From: Allobosea sp. BK604
Lineage (GTDB): Bacteria; Pseudomonadota; Alphaproteobacteria; Rhizobiales; Beijerinckiaceae
Assembly: GCF_004341515.1 (NCBI RefSeq)
Contig: NZ_SLZF01000008.1
Coordinates: forward strand, 124,001-188,000
Length of the DNA: 64,000 bases
Direction: 5' to 3'
Program-made: the position numbers and the translations under genes
Shown here: positions 25,854-35,607 of the stretch, piece by piece
Layout of the letters: each line of letters opens with the position of its first letter
How positions within the stretch are numbered: the stretch's first letter is position 1
Notes under the pieces: model-generated
Told to the model about the DNA's origin: nothing
Database searches by the model: none
What the model saw: the letters and a program-made list of their open reading frames with translations, nothing else

Positions 25854-25955
25854 AGCATTTCCGCGTTTCTCCGAATCGCGAAAATTCTCTAACCTTTTGT
25901 TTTAACGCATTTTCTTCACGCGAACCGGTATCCACTTCGCTCGAAAATGCTCTAG
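25851..25955 (+). repeat. Dispersed palindromic-ended repeat, copy 2 (full)
   Basis: A full-length copy beginning TAGAGCATTTCCGCGTTTC and ending CGCTCGAAAATGCTCTAGA. The outer ~11 bases (CTAGAGCATTT/AAATGCTCTAG type) are inverted repeats. It overlaps the stop codon of the MocR gene: the gene's TAG is the element's first TAG. Confidence 0.88.
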
Positions 25956-26007
25956 AGAATTTCCGCGCTTCCTCGAATCGCGAAAATTCTCGCTCGAAAA
26001 TGCTCCA
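25953..26007 (+). repeat. Internally deleted derivative of the dispersed repeat
   Basis: Directly after copy 2, a second element begins AGAATTTCCGCGCTTCCTCG, continues AATCGCGAAAATTCT and jumps to CGCTCGAAAATGCTCCAG. About 45-50 central bases present in full copies are missing. It ends just before the 3' end of cckA. Confidence 0.8.
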
Positions 26008-26015
26008 GGCGCGCC

Positions 26016-28520
26016 TCAGCCCATCGCCGCCTTCACCGTCTCGACGAGCTGCTTCATCGTGAACGGCTTGGGCAGGAAATGGAATTCCTCGCCTTCCGGC
26101 AGGTTCTTGCGGAAGGCCTCCTCGGCATAGCCGGAGACGAAGACGACGCGCGTCGCCGGATTGCGCTGGCGCAACTCGCCCAGCAGCGTCGGGCCGTCCA
26201 TCTCCGGCATGACCACGTCGGAGACGACGAGATCGATCTTGCCGTCATGCTTCAGGAAGGTGTCGAGCGCCTCGACGCCGGAGGAGGCCTCGTGGACGGT
26301 GTAGCCGCGCGAGACCAGCATGCGGGCGTTCAGCGCCCGCACCGCGTCCTCGTCCTCGACCAGGAGAATGACGCCTGCGCCGGTATGGTCGGCGGCCACC
26401 TTCTTCGGCGCTTCCTTGGCGGCGATATCGGCGGCGATCTCCTCCTCGCTCGGCACATGGCGCGGCAGGAAGATGCGGAAGGTCGTGCCCTGGCCGACGG
26501 TCGAATCGACGAAGACGAAACCGCCGGTCTGCTTGACGATGCCATAGACCATGGAGAGACCGAGGCCGGTGCCCTTGCCGACCTCCTTGGTGGTGAAGAA
26601 GGGCTCGAAAATCTTGTCGAGATGCTCGGCCGGGATGCCGGTGCCGCCATCCTCGACCTCGAGCAGCACGTAATCGGCCGGCGGCAGCGCCTGCAGGCCG
26701 AAGCCGACGCATTCCCCCGCTTCGACATTGCGGGTCCTCACCGCGAGCTTGCCGCCATTTGGCATGGCATCGCGGGCGTTGACCGCGAGGTTGACGATGA
26801 CCTGTTCAAGCTGGCCGAGATCGGCCTTGACCGGCCAGAGGTCGCGGCCCTGGCGGACATCGAGCGTGACCTTGTCCGCGACCACGCGCTTCAGCATCAG
26901 CGAGAGGTCGGAGAGCACGTCGCCGAGCTCCAGCACCTGCGGGCGCAGGGTCTGACGGCGCGAGAAGGCGAGGAGCTGCCGGACCAGCGAGGCCGCCCGG
27001 TAGGCGTTCTGCTTGATCTGCATGATGTCCGGGAAGGACGGGTCGGTCGGCCGGTGGCTGGCGAGCAGGAATTCCGAAGCGTTGATGATGACTTGCAGCA
27101 CGTTATTGAAATCGTGCGCGATGCCGCCGGCGAGCTGGCCGACCGCCTGCATCTTCTGGGCCTGGTCGATATTGTCCTTGAGCTTGCGCTCGGCGGTCGT
27201 CTCCAGCGCGTAGACGATGGCGCGCTCGCCATCGGCATCCTCGCTGGCGGCGACGGGCGTGAGGTAGAGCCTGGCCGAGCGGCCATCCTCGCCGGCGAGC
27301 GAGGCGTCGAGCGGGGCGACATCGCCGCTGCCGGCCATGGTCGCGGCAAGGGCATCGCCGAGGGTGCTGCCCGGCGCGACCAGGGCCTGGATCGTCGCGG
27401 GCTGGGCGCCAGCCGGCGTCAGGCGGGCGAAGGCGGCGTTCGAGCGCAGCACCGCGCCGTTGCGGTCGACGGTTGCAATCGCCATCGGCGTCGAATGGAA
27501 GAAGCGGGCGAAGCGGATCTCGGCCTCGCTGCTGCCGTCCGAGCCGGCCTCGCCGGCGGCGCGGTTGAGCACGAGCGTGCGCGAGGGACCAGCGCGGCCA
27601 TCATTGCCGAAGGCGACCTGATGGTGCAGCCGGACCGGCAGGGGCTGGCCGTTGCGGCGCTTCAGATCGACATCGAGCACCTCGATGCGGACATCTCCGG
27701 CCTGGCCGCGGATGGCCTGGATCAGGGCGGCGGCATTGGCGGTGGCGATATCGTCGAGATGCAACCCGCCCGAGCCGAAGCGGGCGAGGTCGTAGTCGAG
27801 CCAGCCCGAGAGCGTGGCGTTGAGATAGGAGACCTCGCCATCCGCGTCGATCGAGAGGAAGCCGGCCGGCGCATGGTCGAGATAGTCGATCGCATGCTGC
27901 AGCTCCTGGAAGGCATTCTCCTGACGCTCACGCTCCGGCGTGACGTCCGAGACGGTCCAGAGCACGGCCGGGCGACCCTCGCGGCGAACCGGGGCGACGC
28001 GAATGCGATACCAGCCGACGGCGCCGGCCTCGTTCAGCGCCGGCTCGAGCCGGATCTCCTCGACCAGCCTGCGGCCCTCGCGGGCGGCGGTCGCGAGACG
28101 GTAGATCGCCTCGGAGACTTCGGCGCGGCCGGTGAAGAGACGCTCGACCGGGCGGATATCGCTGGCGCCGCGGGCGCCGGCGAGGGCGAGATAGGTCTCG
28201 TTCGCATAGACGATGCGGTTCTCGCCCTCGGTGACGACGACGCCGTCCTCGGCGCTGTCGACGAGGGTCTTGGTCAGGTCGTTGCGGGCGGCGCGGCCGG
28301 AGAACTGCACAAGGCCGATCGCGAAGGCGAAGAGGCCGAAGACGCCGATGACGGAGAGCAGGGCGAGCAGGCCGAGGATGAGCGGCTGCGCCCATTCATT
28401 GGCGATGAAGCCGAGTGCGATCGCCGCGCCGACGAGGAGGCCGGCGACGAGCAGGATGACGCCGATATGCCCGGGCTTGTCGGAGCGATCGATCGCTGTG
28501 GTCGCCGTGGTTCCGCTCAT
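26016..28520 (-). CDS. cckA: Hybrid sensor histidine kinase CckA
   Basis: An 834-residue membrane kinase/phosphatase at the top of the CckA-ChpT-CtrA phosphorelay. Two transmembrane helices (about 20-40 and 48-72) are followed by three PAS-like segments (about 85-200, 205-320, 335-440). HisKA carries His469 in GGIAHDFNN, the HATPase has NLAVNARDAM and the FEPFFTTKEVGKGTGLGLS region (seen as FEPFFTTK and GTGLGLSM), and a C-terminal receiver has phospho-acceptor Asp about 768 in VVSDVVMPEMDG. The ATG at 28520 is preferred over the longer frame to 28568. It lies 94 bases downstream of flhB in the same direction. Confidence 0.93.
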   Translation of the reverse strand: MSGTTATTAIDRSDKPGHIGVILLVAGLLVGAAIALGFIANEWAQPLILGLLALLSVIGVFGLFAFAIGLVQFSGRAARNDLTKTLVDSAEDGVVVTEGENRIVYANETYLALAGARGASDIRPVERLFTGRAEVSEAIYRLATAAREGRRLVEEIRLEPALNEAGAVGWYRIRVAPVRREGRPAVLWTVSDVTPERERQENAFQELQHAIDYLDHAPAGFLSIDADGEVSYLNATLSGWLDYDLARFGSGGLHLDDIATANAAALIQAIRGQAGDVRIEVLDVDLKRRNGQPLPVRLHHQVAFGNDGRAGPSRTLVLNRAAGEAGSDGSSEAEIRFARFFHSTPMAIATVDRNGAVLRSNAAFARLTPAGAQPATIQALVAPGSTLGDALAATMAGSGDVAPLDASLAGEDGRSARLYLTPVAASEDADGERAIVYALETTAERKLKDNIDQAQKMQAVGQLAGGIAHDFNNVLQVIINASEFLLASHRPTDPSFPDIMQIKQNAYRAASLVRQLLAFSRRQTLRPQVLELGDVLSDLSLMLKRVVADKVTLDVRQGRDLWPVKADLGQLEQVIVNLAVNARDAMPNGGKLAVRTRNVEAGECVGFGLQALPPADYVLLEVEDGGTGIPAEHLDKIFEPFFTTKEVGKGTGLGLSMVYGIVKQTGGFVFVDSTVGQGTTFRIFLPRHVPSEEEIAADIAAKEAPKKVAADHTGAGVILLVEDEDAVRALNARMLVSRGYTVHEASSGVEALDTFLKHDGKIDLVVSDVVMPEMDGPTLLGELRQRNPATRVVFVSGYAEEAFRKNLPEGEEFHFLPKPFTMKQLVETVKAAMG

Positions 28521-28614
28521 TGCGGTCTGATCCGTTCCTTGACGTCGCGCGTCCCGCGCGAGCGGCATGTCCCCAAAATCGCTGCGGGATGCAGTGAAAA
28601 TCGAGACAAGCGAG

Positions 28615-29682
28615 TTAGGCGCGGCGGCGCTTCAGGCGCAAGACGTATCCGATGACTTCGGCCACCGCCTGATAGTGTTCGACAGGAATTTCTTCGTCGA
28701 TCTGGACAGTGGCATAGAGCGCGCGGGCGAGGGGCGGGTTTTCCACGATCGGCACGCGGTGTTCGCCGGCGACCTCGCGGATCTTCAGGGCCAGCGCATC
28801 GACGCCCTTGGCGAGGCAGAGCGGAGCCGCCATGCCCTGCTCATATTGCAGCGCCACCGCGAAGTGGGTCGGGTTGGTGATGATCACGGTCGCCTTGGGC
28901 ACCGCCGCCATCATGCGCTTCCTCACGCGCTGGGCGCGGATCTGCCGCAGCTTCGCCTTGACCTCGGGATTGCCTTCCGAGTTCTTGTACTCGTCCTTCA
29001 ATTCCTGCTTGGTCATGCGCTGGCGCTGGTACCAGGTGAAGCGCTGATAGGCGAAATCGCCGATCGCGATCACCGCGAAGAGGGCGAGCGCGCTCGCCAT
29101 CAGCTTGATCGTCAGGGCCAGCGTCGCCGGCAACAGCGCCGCGACGCTCATCTGCGCCAGGCTCTCGAGCCGGTCATGCTCGCTCCAGAGCGTGATCGAG
29201 ACGACGACACCGACCAGCAGGATCTTGGCGAGCCCCTTGGCGAAGTTGAACCAGGCTTCCTTGCCGAAGAGCCGCTTTGCGCCGGCGAGCGGCGAGATGC
29301 GGTCGAATTTCGGCATCATCGGCTCGGTGGTCCAGAGCGGCTTGTGCTGGATCAGCGCACCGGCGAGCGCGGCGCAGAGGATGAAGGCGAAGGGCAGGCC
29401 GAGCGCGGCGAAGCCGGTCATCACGCCCTGCTTGGTGACGTTGAAGAAGGCATCGCCGCCGGAGGGCACCTGATGCGCGTTCATCAGGAAGGAGCGCAGT
29501 GAGAGCGCGACTCCCTGCGCCGACCAGCCGGCCGCGACGAGCAGCGAGAGCGTGAAGCCACAGAGCACGAAGAAGGTGCCGATCTCGGTCGAGCGGGCGA
29601 CGTCGCCCTTCTCGATCGCCTGGTCCAGCTTTCGCTGGGTCGGTTCTTCTGTCCTGTCCTCGTTGTCGGCTTCGTCGGACAT
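28615..29682 (-). CDS. flhB: Flagellar export apparatus protein FlhB
   Basis: A 355-residue type III export switch. The TEEPTQRKLDQA N-terminus, four hydrophobic helices and the self-cleaving Asn270-Pro-Thr-His motif (ITNPTHFAVAL) are present. Cleavage there changes substrate specificity from rod/hook to filament proteins. ATG 29682 is preceded by a GGGGG run. The gap to fliR is 9 bases, so the genes are co-translated as part of flgB-flgC-fliE-fliQ-fliR-flhB. Confidence 0.96.
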   Translation of the reverse strand: MSDEADNEDRTEEPTQRKLDQAIEKGDVARSTEIGTFFVLCGFTLSLLVAAGWSAQGVALSLRSFLMNAHQVPSGGDAFFNVTKQGVMTGFAALGLPFAFILCAALAGALIQHKPLWTTEPMMPKFDRISPLAGAKRLFGKEAWFNFAKGLAKILLVGVVVSITLWSEHDRLESLAQMSVAALLPATLALTIKLMASALALFAVIAIGDFAYQRFTWYQRQRMTKQELKDEYKNSEGNPEVKAKLRQIRAQRVRKRMMAAVPKATVIITNPTHFAVALQYEQGMAAPLCLAKGVDALALKIREVAGEHRVPIVENPPLARALYATVQIDEEIPVEHYQAVAEVIGYVLRLKRRRA

Positions 29683-29691
29683 CCTGGCCCC

Positions 29692-30450
29692 CTAATTTCC
29701 GGTGAGCTGCTGCAGGAAGCCGCCGAGATCGTCGAGAAAAACGCCCATCATCACGCCGACGACCGCGAGGAAGACGAGCATGCCGCCAAGGATCGAGGCC
29801 GGCACGGCGAGGAAGAAGACCTGGAGCTGCGGCATCAGGCGCGCCAGCACGCCGAGCCCGAGATTGAAGAGCAGGCCGAAGACGATGAAGGGGGCGGAGA
29901 TCTGCACGGCGAGCGAGAAGCCCTGCGTCGTCGCCTTGATCGCCAGCGCCAGGATGTCGGCGACCTCGGGGAATCCGCCGGGCGGCAGCAGCTCGTAGCT
30001 CCGGTAGATCGCGGCGATGGCGATATGGTGGAGATCGGTGACCAGGATCAGCGTCGTGCCGAGCATGGTCAGAAGGTTGCCGATCGAAGGGTTCTGCAGG
30101 CCGCCGGTCGGATCGACCGTCATGGCGAAGCCGAGGCCCATGGTCTGGGCGACGATGGTGCCGGCCGTCTGCAGGCAGGCCATGACGAGGCGCACGCAGA
30201 AGCCGATCGACAGACCGATCAGGATTTCGCTGAGGAGCAGGCCGATGAGACCCGGCACGTCGGTCGGTGTGGTGATGACCGTGCGCACCATCGGCGCCAG
30301 CATCAGGGCCAGGAAGAAGGCGAGCGAGAGGCGCGCCCGCGAGAAGATGAAGCGCTCGCCGATGCCGGGCATCAGCATGACCAGCGTGCCGACGCGCGCG
30401 AAGACGAGCACGAAGAGCGAGCCGATCTCGGGCAGGAGCGCGATCTGCAT
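29692..30450 (-). CDS. fliR: Flagellar export apparatus protein FliR
   Basis: A 252-residue membrane protein with about six helices: FARVGTLVMLMPGIGE at the start, GLSIGFCVRL, and the long C-terminal PQLQVFFLAVPASILGG region. These are typical of FliR, which closes the FliPQR export gate. The frame runs on to 30591 without family similarity, and ATG 30450 gives the normal length. This leaves a 137-base gap after fliQ with no strong ribosome site. Confidence 0.93.
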   Translation of the reverse strand: MQIALLPEIGSLFVLVFARVGTLVMLMPGIGERFIFSRARLSLAFFLALMLAPMVRTVITTPTDVPGLIGLLLSEILIGLSIGFCVRLVMACLQTAGTIVAQTMGLGFAMTVDPTGGLQNPSIGNLLTMLGTTLILVTDLHHIAIAAIYRSYELLPPGGFPEVADILALAIKATTQGFSLAVQISAPFIVFGLLFNLGLGVLARLMPQLQVFFLAVPASILGGMLVFLAVVGVMMGVFLDDLGGFLQQLTGN

Positions 30451-30587
30451 CGTGCCGTTCAGGGCCTGATGCCGAAATGTGCGACGCGGTGTTCGGGCGA
30501 CATCATGCTCCGACCTGAACCCTCTGCGCCGATCGGGATGCCGCGCCGACAGGCCGCGGAATGCGGCCGGGCAGGTCAGCGGCAGGG

Positions 30588-30854
30588 TCATTCGCCCGTG
30601 GCGATTCGGACGGCGACTCGTCCCATATAACCCGCCAGGGCGTCACCCATGAACGGAAGAAACAGCAGCATGGCGGCGAAGACGGCGACGATCTTCGGCA
30701 CGTAGATCAGCGTCTGCTCCTGGATCTGGGTCAGCGCCTGCACCAGCGAGACGGCGAGGCCGACGATGAGCGCGACCATCATCAGCGGACCGCCTGCCTT
30801 GAGGAAGACGACGATGCCGTCGCGCGCGACGTCGAGAATGGCTCCGGAAGTCAT
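30588..30854 (-). CDS. fliQ: Flagellar export apparatus protein FliQ
   Basis: An 88-residue protein with two transmembrane hairpin helices: the GGPLMMVALIVGLAVSLVQALTQIQEQTL region (seen as VGLAVSLVQALTQIQEQTL) and VPKIVAVF. This is the standard FliQ length and layout. It forms the export gate with FliP and FliR. It lies between fliE and fliR in the flgB operon. Confidence 0.95.
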   Translation of the reverse strand: MTSGAILDVARDGIVVFLKAGGPLMMVALIVGLAVSLVQALTQIQEQTLIYVPKIVAVFAAMLLFLPFMGDALAGYMGRVAVRIATGE

Positions 30855-30878
30855 GGTATCGATCCTAGATGAGCGCCG

Positions 30879-31202
30879 TCACACCGGCATCCGCATGATT
30901 TCTTCGTAGGCCGCGATGACGCGGTCGCGCACTGCGACCAGCGTTTCGATCGCGGCCTCGCTTTCGGCCACGGCGGTCACGACATCGACGATGTCGGAGC
31001 GGCCGGAGACGACATTGGCCGTCTGGCTGTCGGATTTGCGGCCGACATCGGCGGTCGCTTCCAGGGCCTTGCCGACGAGCGAGGAAAAATCCGGACCGGC
31101 ATCGCTCGCCGTCGTCAGCGTCGACGGCTTGCGCATCAGGCCGCCCGCGCCCATCCCCTGGATGGACGCATAGGCGCCGGCGGCGAAGCTTGGCGTGGCC
31201 AT
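30879..31202 (-). CDS. fliE: Flagellar hook-basal body protein FliE
   Basis: A 107-residue protein. The C-terminal half carries SDIVDVVTAVAESEAAIETL and VRDRVIAAYEEIMRMPV (seen in parts), the conserved FliE helices that join the MS ring to the rod. The N-terminus is variable and Ser/Gly/Ala-rich, as usual. Part of the flgB-cckA-direction operon. Confidence 0.93.
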   Translation of the reverse strand: MATPSFAAGAYASIQGMGAGGLMRKPSTLTTASDAGPDFSSLVGKALEATADVGRKSDSQTANVVSGRSDIVDVVTAVAESEAAIETLVAVRDRVIAAYEEIMRMPV

Positions 31203-31225
31203 GGCTCTTCAGGCTCCGTGAGAAT

Positions 31226-31636
31226 TCAGGTGCGCAGGATGTCGATGGTGCGCTGGATCATCCGGCGCGTGGACGAGATCAGGTTGAGATTGGCCTCGTA
31301 GCTGCGCTGGGCCTCGCGCATGTCCATGGTCTCGACCAGCGAATTGACGTTCGGCATCTGGACTTGGCCGGCGGCGTTCGCAGCCGGGTGGCCGGGGTCG
31401 AATTTCGTGCGGAACGGAGTCTGGTCGCGCTGGACGCGGCCGAGATCGACGACCTGGGCGTCGAGCTCGCGGTCCATATGCCGTTGGAAGGTCGGGATCT
31501 TTCGGCGGTAGGGCTCCGCGCCGGCGCGGTCAGGCCCCGAATCGGCGTTGGCGAGGTTCTCCGCGATGACCCGCATGCGGCCGGACTGGCTGCGCAGGCC
31601 GGATGCCGCCACCGCGATGCTCTTGAACAGATCCAT
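31226..31636 (-). CDS. flgC: Flagellar basal-body rod protein FlgC
   Basis: A 136-residue proximal rod protein. The N-terminal SGLRSQSGRMRVIAENLANAD and C-terminal MREAQRSYEANLNLISSTRR heptad helices match FlgC (each quoted in part only). The YRRK motif of FlgC is present at PYRRKIPTF. It lies 30 bases after flgB and 23 before fliE. Confidence 0.95.
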   Translation of the reverse strand: MDLFKSIAVAASGLRSQSGRMRVIAENLANADSGPDRAGAEPYRRKIPTFQRHMDRELDAQVVDLGRVQRDQTPFRTKFDPGHPAANAAGQVQMPNVNSLVETMDMREAQRSYEANLNLISSTRRMIQRTIDILRT

Positions 31637-31666
31637 GGCGCCTCAATCCTCTTGCCGACCTTGCCC

Positions 31667-32080
31667 TTAGCGGCCCTTGCCGATGGCGATCTTCATCAGC
31701 CCGAGCCCCTTGGTGTAGAGCGAGGCGGCGAGCTGGTAGTCGGCCTGGTTCTGCGCGACCTTCATCATCTCGTCCTCGAGATTGACGCCGTTGCCGTTGG
31801 GCGTGACCTCGAAACGCTGCGCCTTGGCGCTGTCGAAACCGCCGCGCTGGCCGGACGACCCCATATGGCCCGGGCTGGTCTGGGCAAGGGCCACGCCGGA
31901 GACGCTGCCATTGCCGCCGCGGCTGAACTCGGGCGCCTTCAGATCGAGCGGGCGAAAGCCGGGCGAGTCGGCGTTGGCGACGTTTTCGGCGAGAAGCTTT
32001 TGCCGGGTCTGGTGCCAGTGCATGCGCGTCTTGAGCGCCTGCATCAGATTACCGCCGGTGCCCAAGGCATTGCCAGACAT
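31667..32080 (-). CDS. flgB: Flagellar basal-body rod protein FlgB
   Basis: A 137-residue rod protein with LAENVANADSPGFRP and the C-terminal DEMMKVAQNQADYQLA motif of FlgB. First gene of the minus-strand flagellar export operon. The promoter region upstream carries a perfect CtrA box (32171-32185), consistent with early (class II) flagellar control. Confidence 0.95.
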   Translation of the reverse strand: MSGNALGTGGNLMQALKTRMHWHQTRQKLLAENVANADSPGFRPLDLKAPEFSRGGNGSVSGVALAQTSPGHMGSSGQRGGFDSAKAQRFEVTPNGNGVNLEDEMMKVAQNQADYQLAASLYTKGLGLMKIAIGKGR

Positions 32081-32170
32081 GGCTTTTATCCCACTCGGCC
32101 CCGGGTTCTCGGCGCGGTTCGCGCCGGGCTTATCCAGGGGCCCACTGGGAAAATATTGCCGGGTGCATGG

Positions 32171-32185
32171 TTAACGCTGCGTTAA
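32171..32185. promoter_or_regulatory. CtrA box, flgB/fliO divergent region
   Basis: TTAA-CGCTGCG-TTAA, a perfect match to the CtrA consensus TTAA-N7-TTAA. It lies 91 bases upstream of flgB and 132 bases upstream of the fliO start. The element is palindromic, so it can serve either gene. Confidence 0.8.
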
Positions 32186-32209
32186 GAACGCGAGATGTCG
32201 ACGATCGAA

Positions 32210-32224
32210 TTAACCAACCATTCA
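32210..32224. promoter_or_regulatory. Imperfect second CtrA box
   Basis: TTAA-CCAACCA-TTCA, one mismatch from the CtrA consensus, 24 bases from the perfect box. It may be a cooperative or weak site. Confidence 0.4.
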
Positions 32225-32316
32225 CCCTGTTTCCCGAAAATGCGAGCGCTGTGCTATAGCCAACGTGTTGAACCTTGGACGGAAACATCGACCGCCCAAG
32301 GCTGTCGCCGTCGCTC

Positions 32317-33792
<1,476 letters not shown>

Positions 33793-33807
33793 GGCGACAC
33801 CAGATTC

Positions 33808-33845
33808 GCCAGCCTTCGTCGTCGAGACGAGGGCTGGCGTTTTTG
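33808..33845 (+). terminator. Rho-independent terminator after fliO
   Basis: A 13-bp stem (GCCAGCCTTCGTC / GACGAGGGCTGGC, one G-U pair) with a 5-base loop, followed by GTTTTTG. It lies 16 bases after the fliO stop and before fliP. Confidence 0.85.
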
Positions 33846-33935
33846 CGCGAGGCGACGTCGCGTCGCACCGGCGATCAACAGGATTGTCCGTTTCGGCAAA
33901 GCCCGCGCCGCGTCTTCCGGTTGCCGGCCGCTCAA

Positions 33936-33959
33936 AGCCTGCCTTAGCGTCGGCAGGCT
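33936..33959. other. Perfect hairpin in the fliP leader
   Basis: AGCCTGCC and GGCAGGCT (8 bp) around an 8-base loop, 35 bases before the fliP start. There is no U-tract. It could be a regulatory leader structure. Confidence 0.4.
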
Positions 33960-33994
33960 CGATCGGCTGAGTCGGGCGGCAATGGCGGCTCTGC

Positions 33995-34762
33995 GTGACC
34001 TTGATCCTGACGGCTGCGAGATGGCGGCGCCCGGTCTGCCGCGCGCTCTGTATCGGCGCGCTGTTCGCCATCGCGCTCGCCGCGCCAGCGCGGGCGCAGA
34101 CGCTTTCGCTCGATCTCGGCCAGGGCGGCGGCGTCGCCGAGCGGGCGCTGCAGCTCATCGCCGTCATCACGGTGCTCTCGCTGGCGCCGTCGATCCTGAT
34201 CATGGTGACGTCGTTCACGCGCATTGCGGTCGTACTGTCGCTGCTGCGCTCGGCGATCGGCACGCAGACGGCGCCGCCCAACGCCGTGATCATCGGGCTC
34301 GCGCTCTTCCTCACCGGCTTCGTGATGGCGCCGACCCTGAAGGAGGCCTATCGCGTCGCGGTCGAGCCGCTGATCGCTGGCCAGATCCAGCCGCAGGAGG
34401 CCTATAACCGCGGCATCGTGCCGTTCAGGACCTTCATGCTGCAGCATGTGCGCGAGAAGGACCTGCAGCTCTTCATCGAGATGTCGCGCGAGCCGCCGCC
34501 GGCGACGCCGCAGGATGTCCAGATCCAGGTCCTGATACCGGCCTTCATGATCTCGGAGCTGCGTCGCGCCTTCGAGATAGGTTTCCTGCTCTTCGTGCCC
34601 TTCCTGATCATCGACCTCGTCGTCGCCTCGATCCTGATGTCCGTGGGCATGATGATGCTGCCACCGGTGACGGTGGCGCTGCCGTTCAAGCTGATCTTCT
34701 TCGTCCTGGTCGATGGCTGGGGGCTGGTCGCGGGCTCGCTAGTGAAGAGTTACGGCAGTTGA
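33995..34762 (+). CDS. fliP: Flagellar export gate protein FliP
   Basis: A 255-residue protein. A cleavable signal peptide (to about APARAQ) is followed by the FliP core: SLAPSILIMVTSFTRI, SLLRSAIGT, GLALFLTGFVMAP, IPAFMISELRRAFEIGFL and SVGMMMLPPVT (each a known FliP signature). FliP is the central ring of the export gate. Start: GTG 33995. A terminator separates it from fliO, so it may have its own promoter or depend on readthrough. Confidence 0.95.
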   Translation: MTLILTAARWRRPVCRALCIGALFAIALAAPARAQTLSLDLGQGGGVAERALQLIAVITVLSLAPSILIMVTSFTRIAVVLSLLRSAIGTQTAPPNAVIIGLALFLTGFVMAPTLKEAYRVAVEPLIAGQIQPQEAYNRGIVPFRTFMLQHVREKDLQLFIEMSREPPPATPQDVQIQVLIPAFMISELRRAFEIGFLLFVPFLIIDLVVASILMSVGMMMLPPVTVALPFKLIFFVLVDGWGLVAGSLVKSYGS

Positions 34763-34846
34763 GCCGTTCGGCGCGAGGACCATGCTGCGCTATCCTGACC
34801 GCGCTCGCGGAACCCGCGAGCCCGTCGGTTCGAGGCCAGGAGGCTC

Positions 34847-35593
34847 ATGCTCCCGCGACTCACGCGCGTTCTGCCGGGAATAGGGCTCGCGCTGCTGGCC
34901 GCTGCGCCGGCCTGGGCCGATCCCGGCCAGGATGCCTATGACAGGGGCGATTATGCCGCGGCGCTGAGCGCCTGGCAGACGCTGGCGGAGCAGGGGGACC
35001 CGGCGGCGCAAGCTGGCCTGGCCGGCTTGTACGCTGCCGGTCGGGGCGTCGCGCCCGACGCCGTTCTGGCGACCCACTGGTTTCGCAAGGCGGCCGAGCG
35101 AGGGCTGGCGCGGGCGCAGTACAATCTCGCGATCGCCTATCGAACCGGCTACGGCGTCGCAAGGGACGATGAGATTGCGTTGTCCTGGTATCGTAGGGCA
35201 GCGGAGCAGGGCCTGGCCGAGGCGCAGAACGATCTCGGGCGGATCCATGCAACAGGTCGTGGCGGCCCGCGCGACGATGCCGAGGCCGTTGCCTGGTATC
35301 GCAAGGCGGCCGCTCAGGGCCTGGCCGAAGGCCAGTACAATCTCGGCCAATGTTACGTCGAGGGCTTCGGTATCGGCCGCGACGAGGCCGAGGCCGCGAT
35401 CTGGCTGCGCCGGGCCGCGGAGCAGGATCACGCGCTGGCGCAGCACGCTCTCGCGCAGATGTACGAGACAGGCCGTGGCGTCGGCCGGGACGAAGCTCAG
35501 GCGGCGTTCTGGCAGCGCAAAGCCGAGGCGCAAGGCTATGCGGCCGAGCGGGAGCGACTAAAGCGGCTGGAGGAGAGGGGCGGACGCAAGTGA
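34847..35593 (+). CDS. Exported Sel1-repeat (TPR-like) protein
   Basis: A 248-residue protein. A signal peptide ends at PAWA (about 24). About six Sel1 repeats of 36 residues follow (the A-x-x-WYRKAAEQGLAEAQ / G-x-x-Y-x-x-GxGVxRD pattern). Sel1 proteins are solenoid adaptors, often periplasmic. AGGAGG is only 3 bases before ATG 34847, which is close. It lies 84 bases after fliP, possibly in the same unit, and converges with the large TPR gene 14 bases away. Its role in motility is unproven. Confidence 0.85.
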   Translation: MLPRLTRVLPGIGLALLAAAPAWADPGQDAYDRGDYAAALSAWQTLAEQGDPAAQAGLAGLYAAGRGVAPDAVLATHWFRKAAERGLARAQYNLAIAYRTGYGVARDDEIALSWYRRAAEQGLAEAQNDLGRIHATGRGGPRDDAEAVAWYRKAAAQGLAEGQYNLGQCYVEGFGIGRDEAEAAIWLRRAAEQDHALAQHALAQMYETGRGVGRDEAQAAFWQRKAEAQGYAAERERLKRLEERGGRK

Positions 35594-35607
35594 TGGCTGA
35601 GCCCTGC

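Noticed and set aside
26079..28655. 858-codon open frame on the plus strand, antisense to cckA
   Set aside because: Product is a low-complexity Asp/Glu/Arg/Gly/Ala string with no motifs. It is the usual antisense shadow of GC-rich codon usage, while the minus strand encodes a full CckA.
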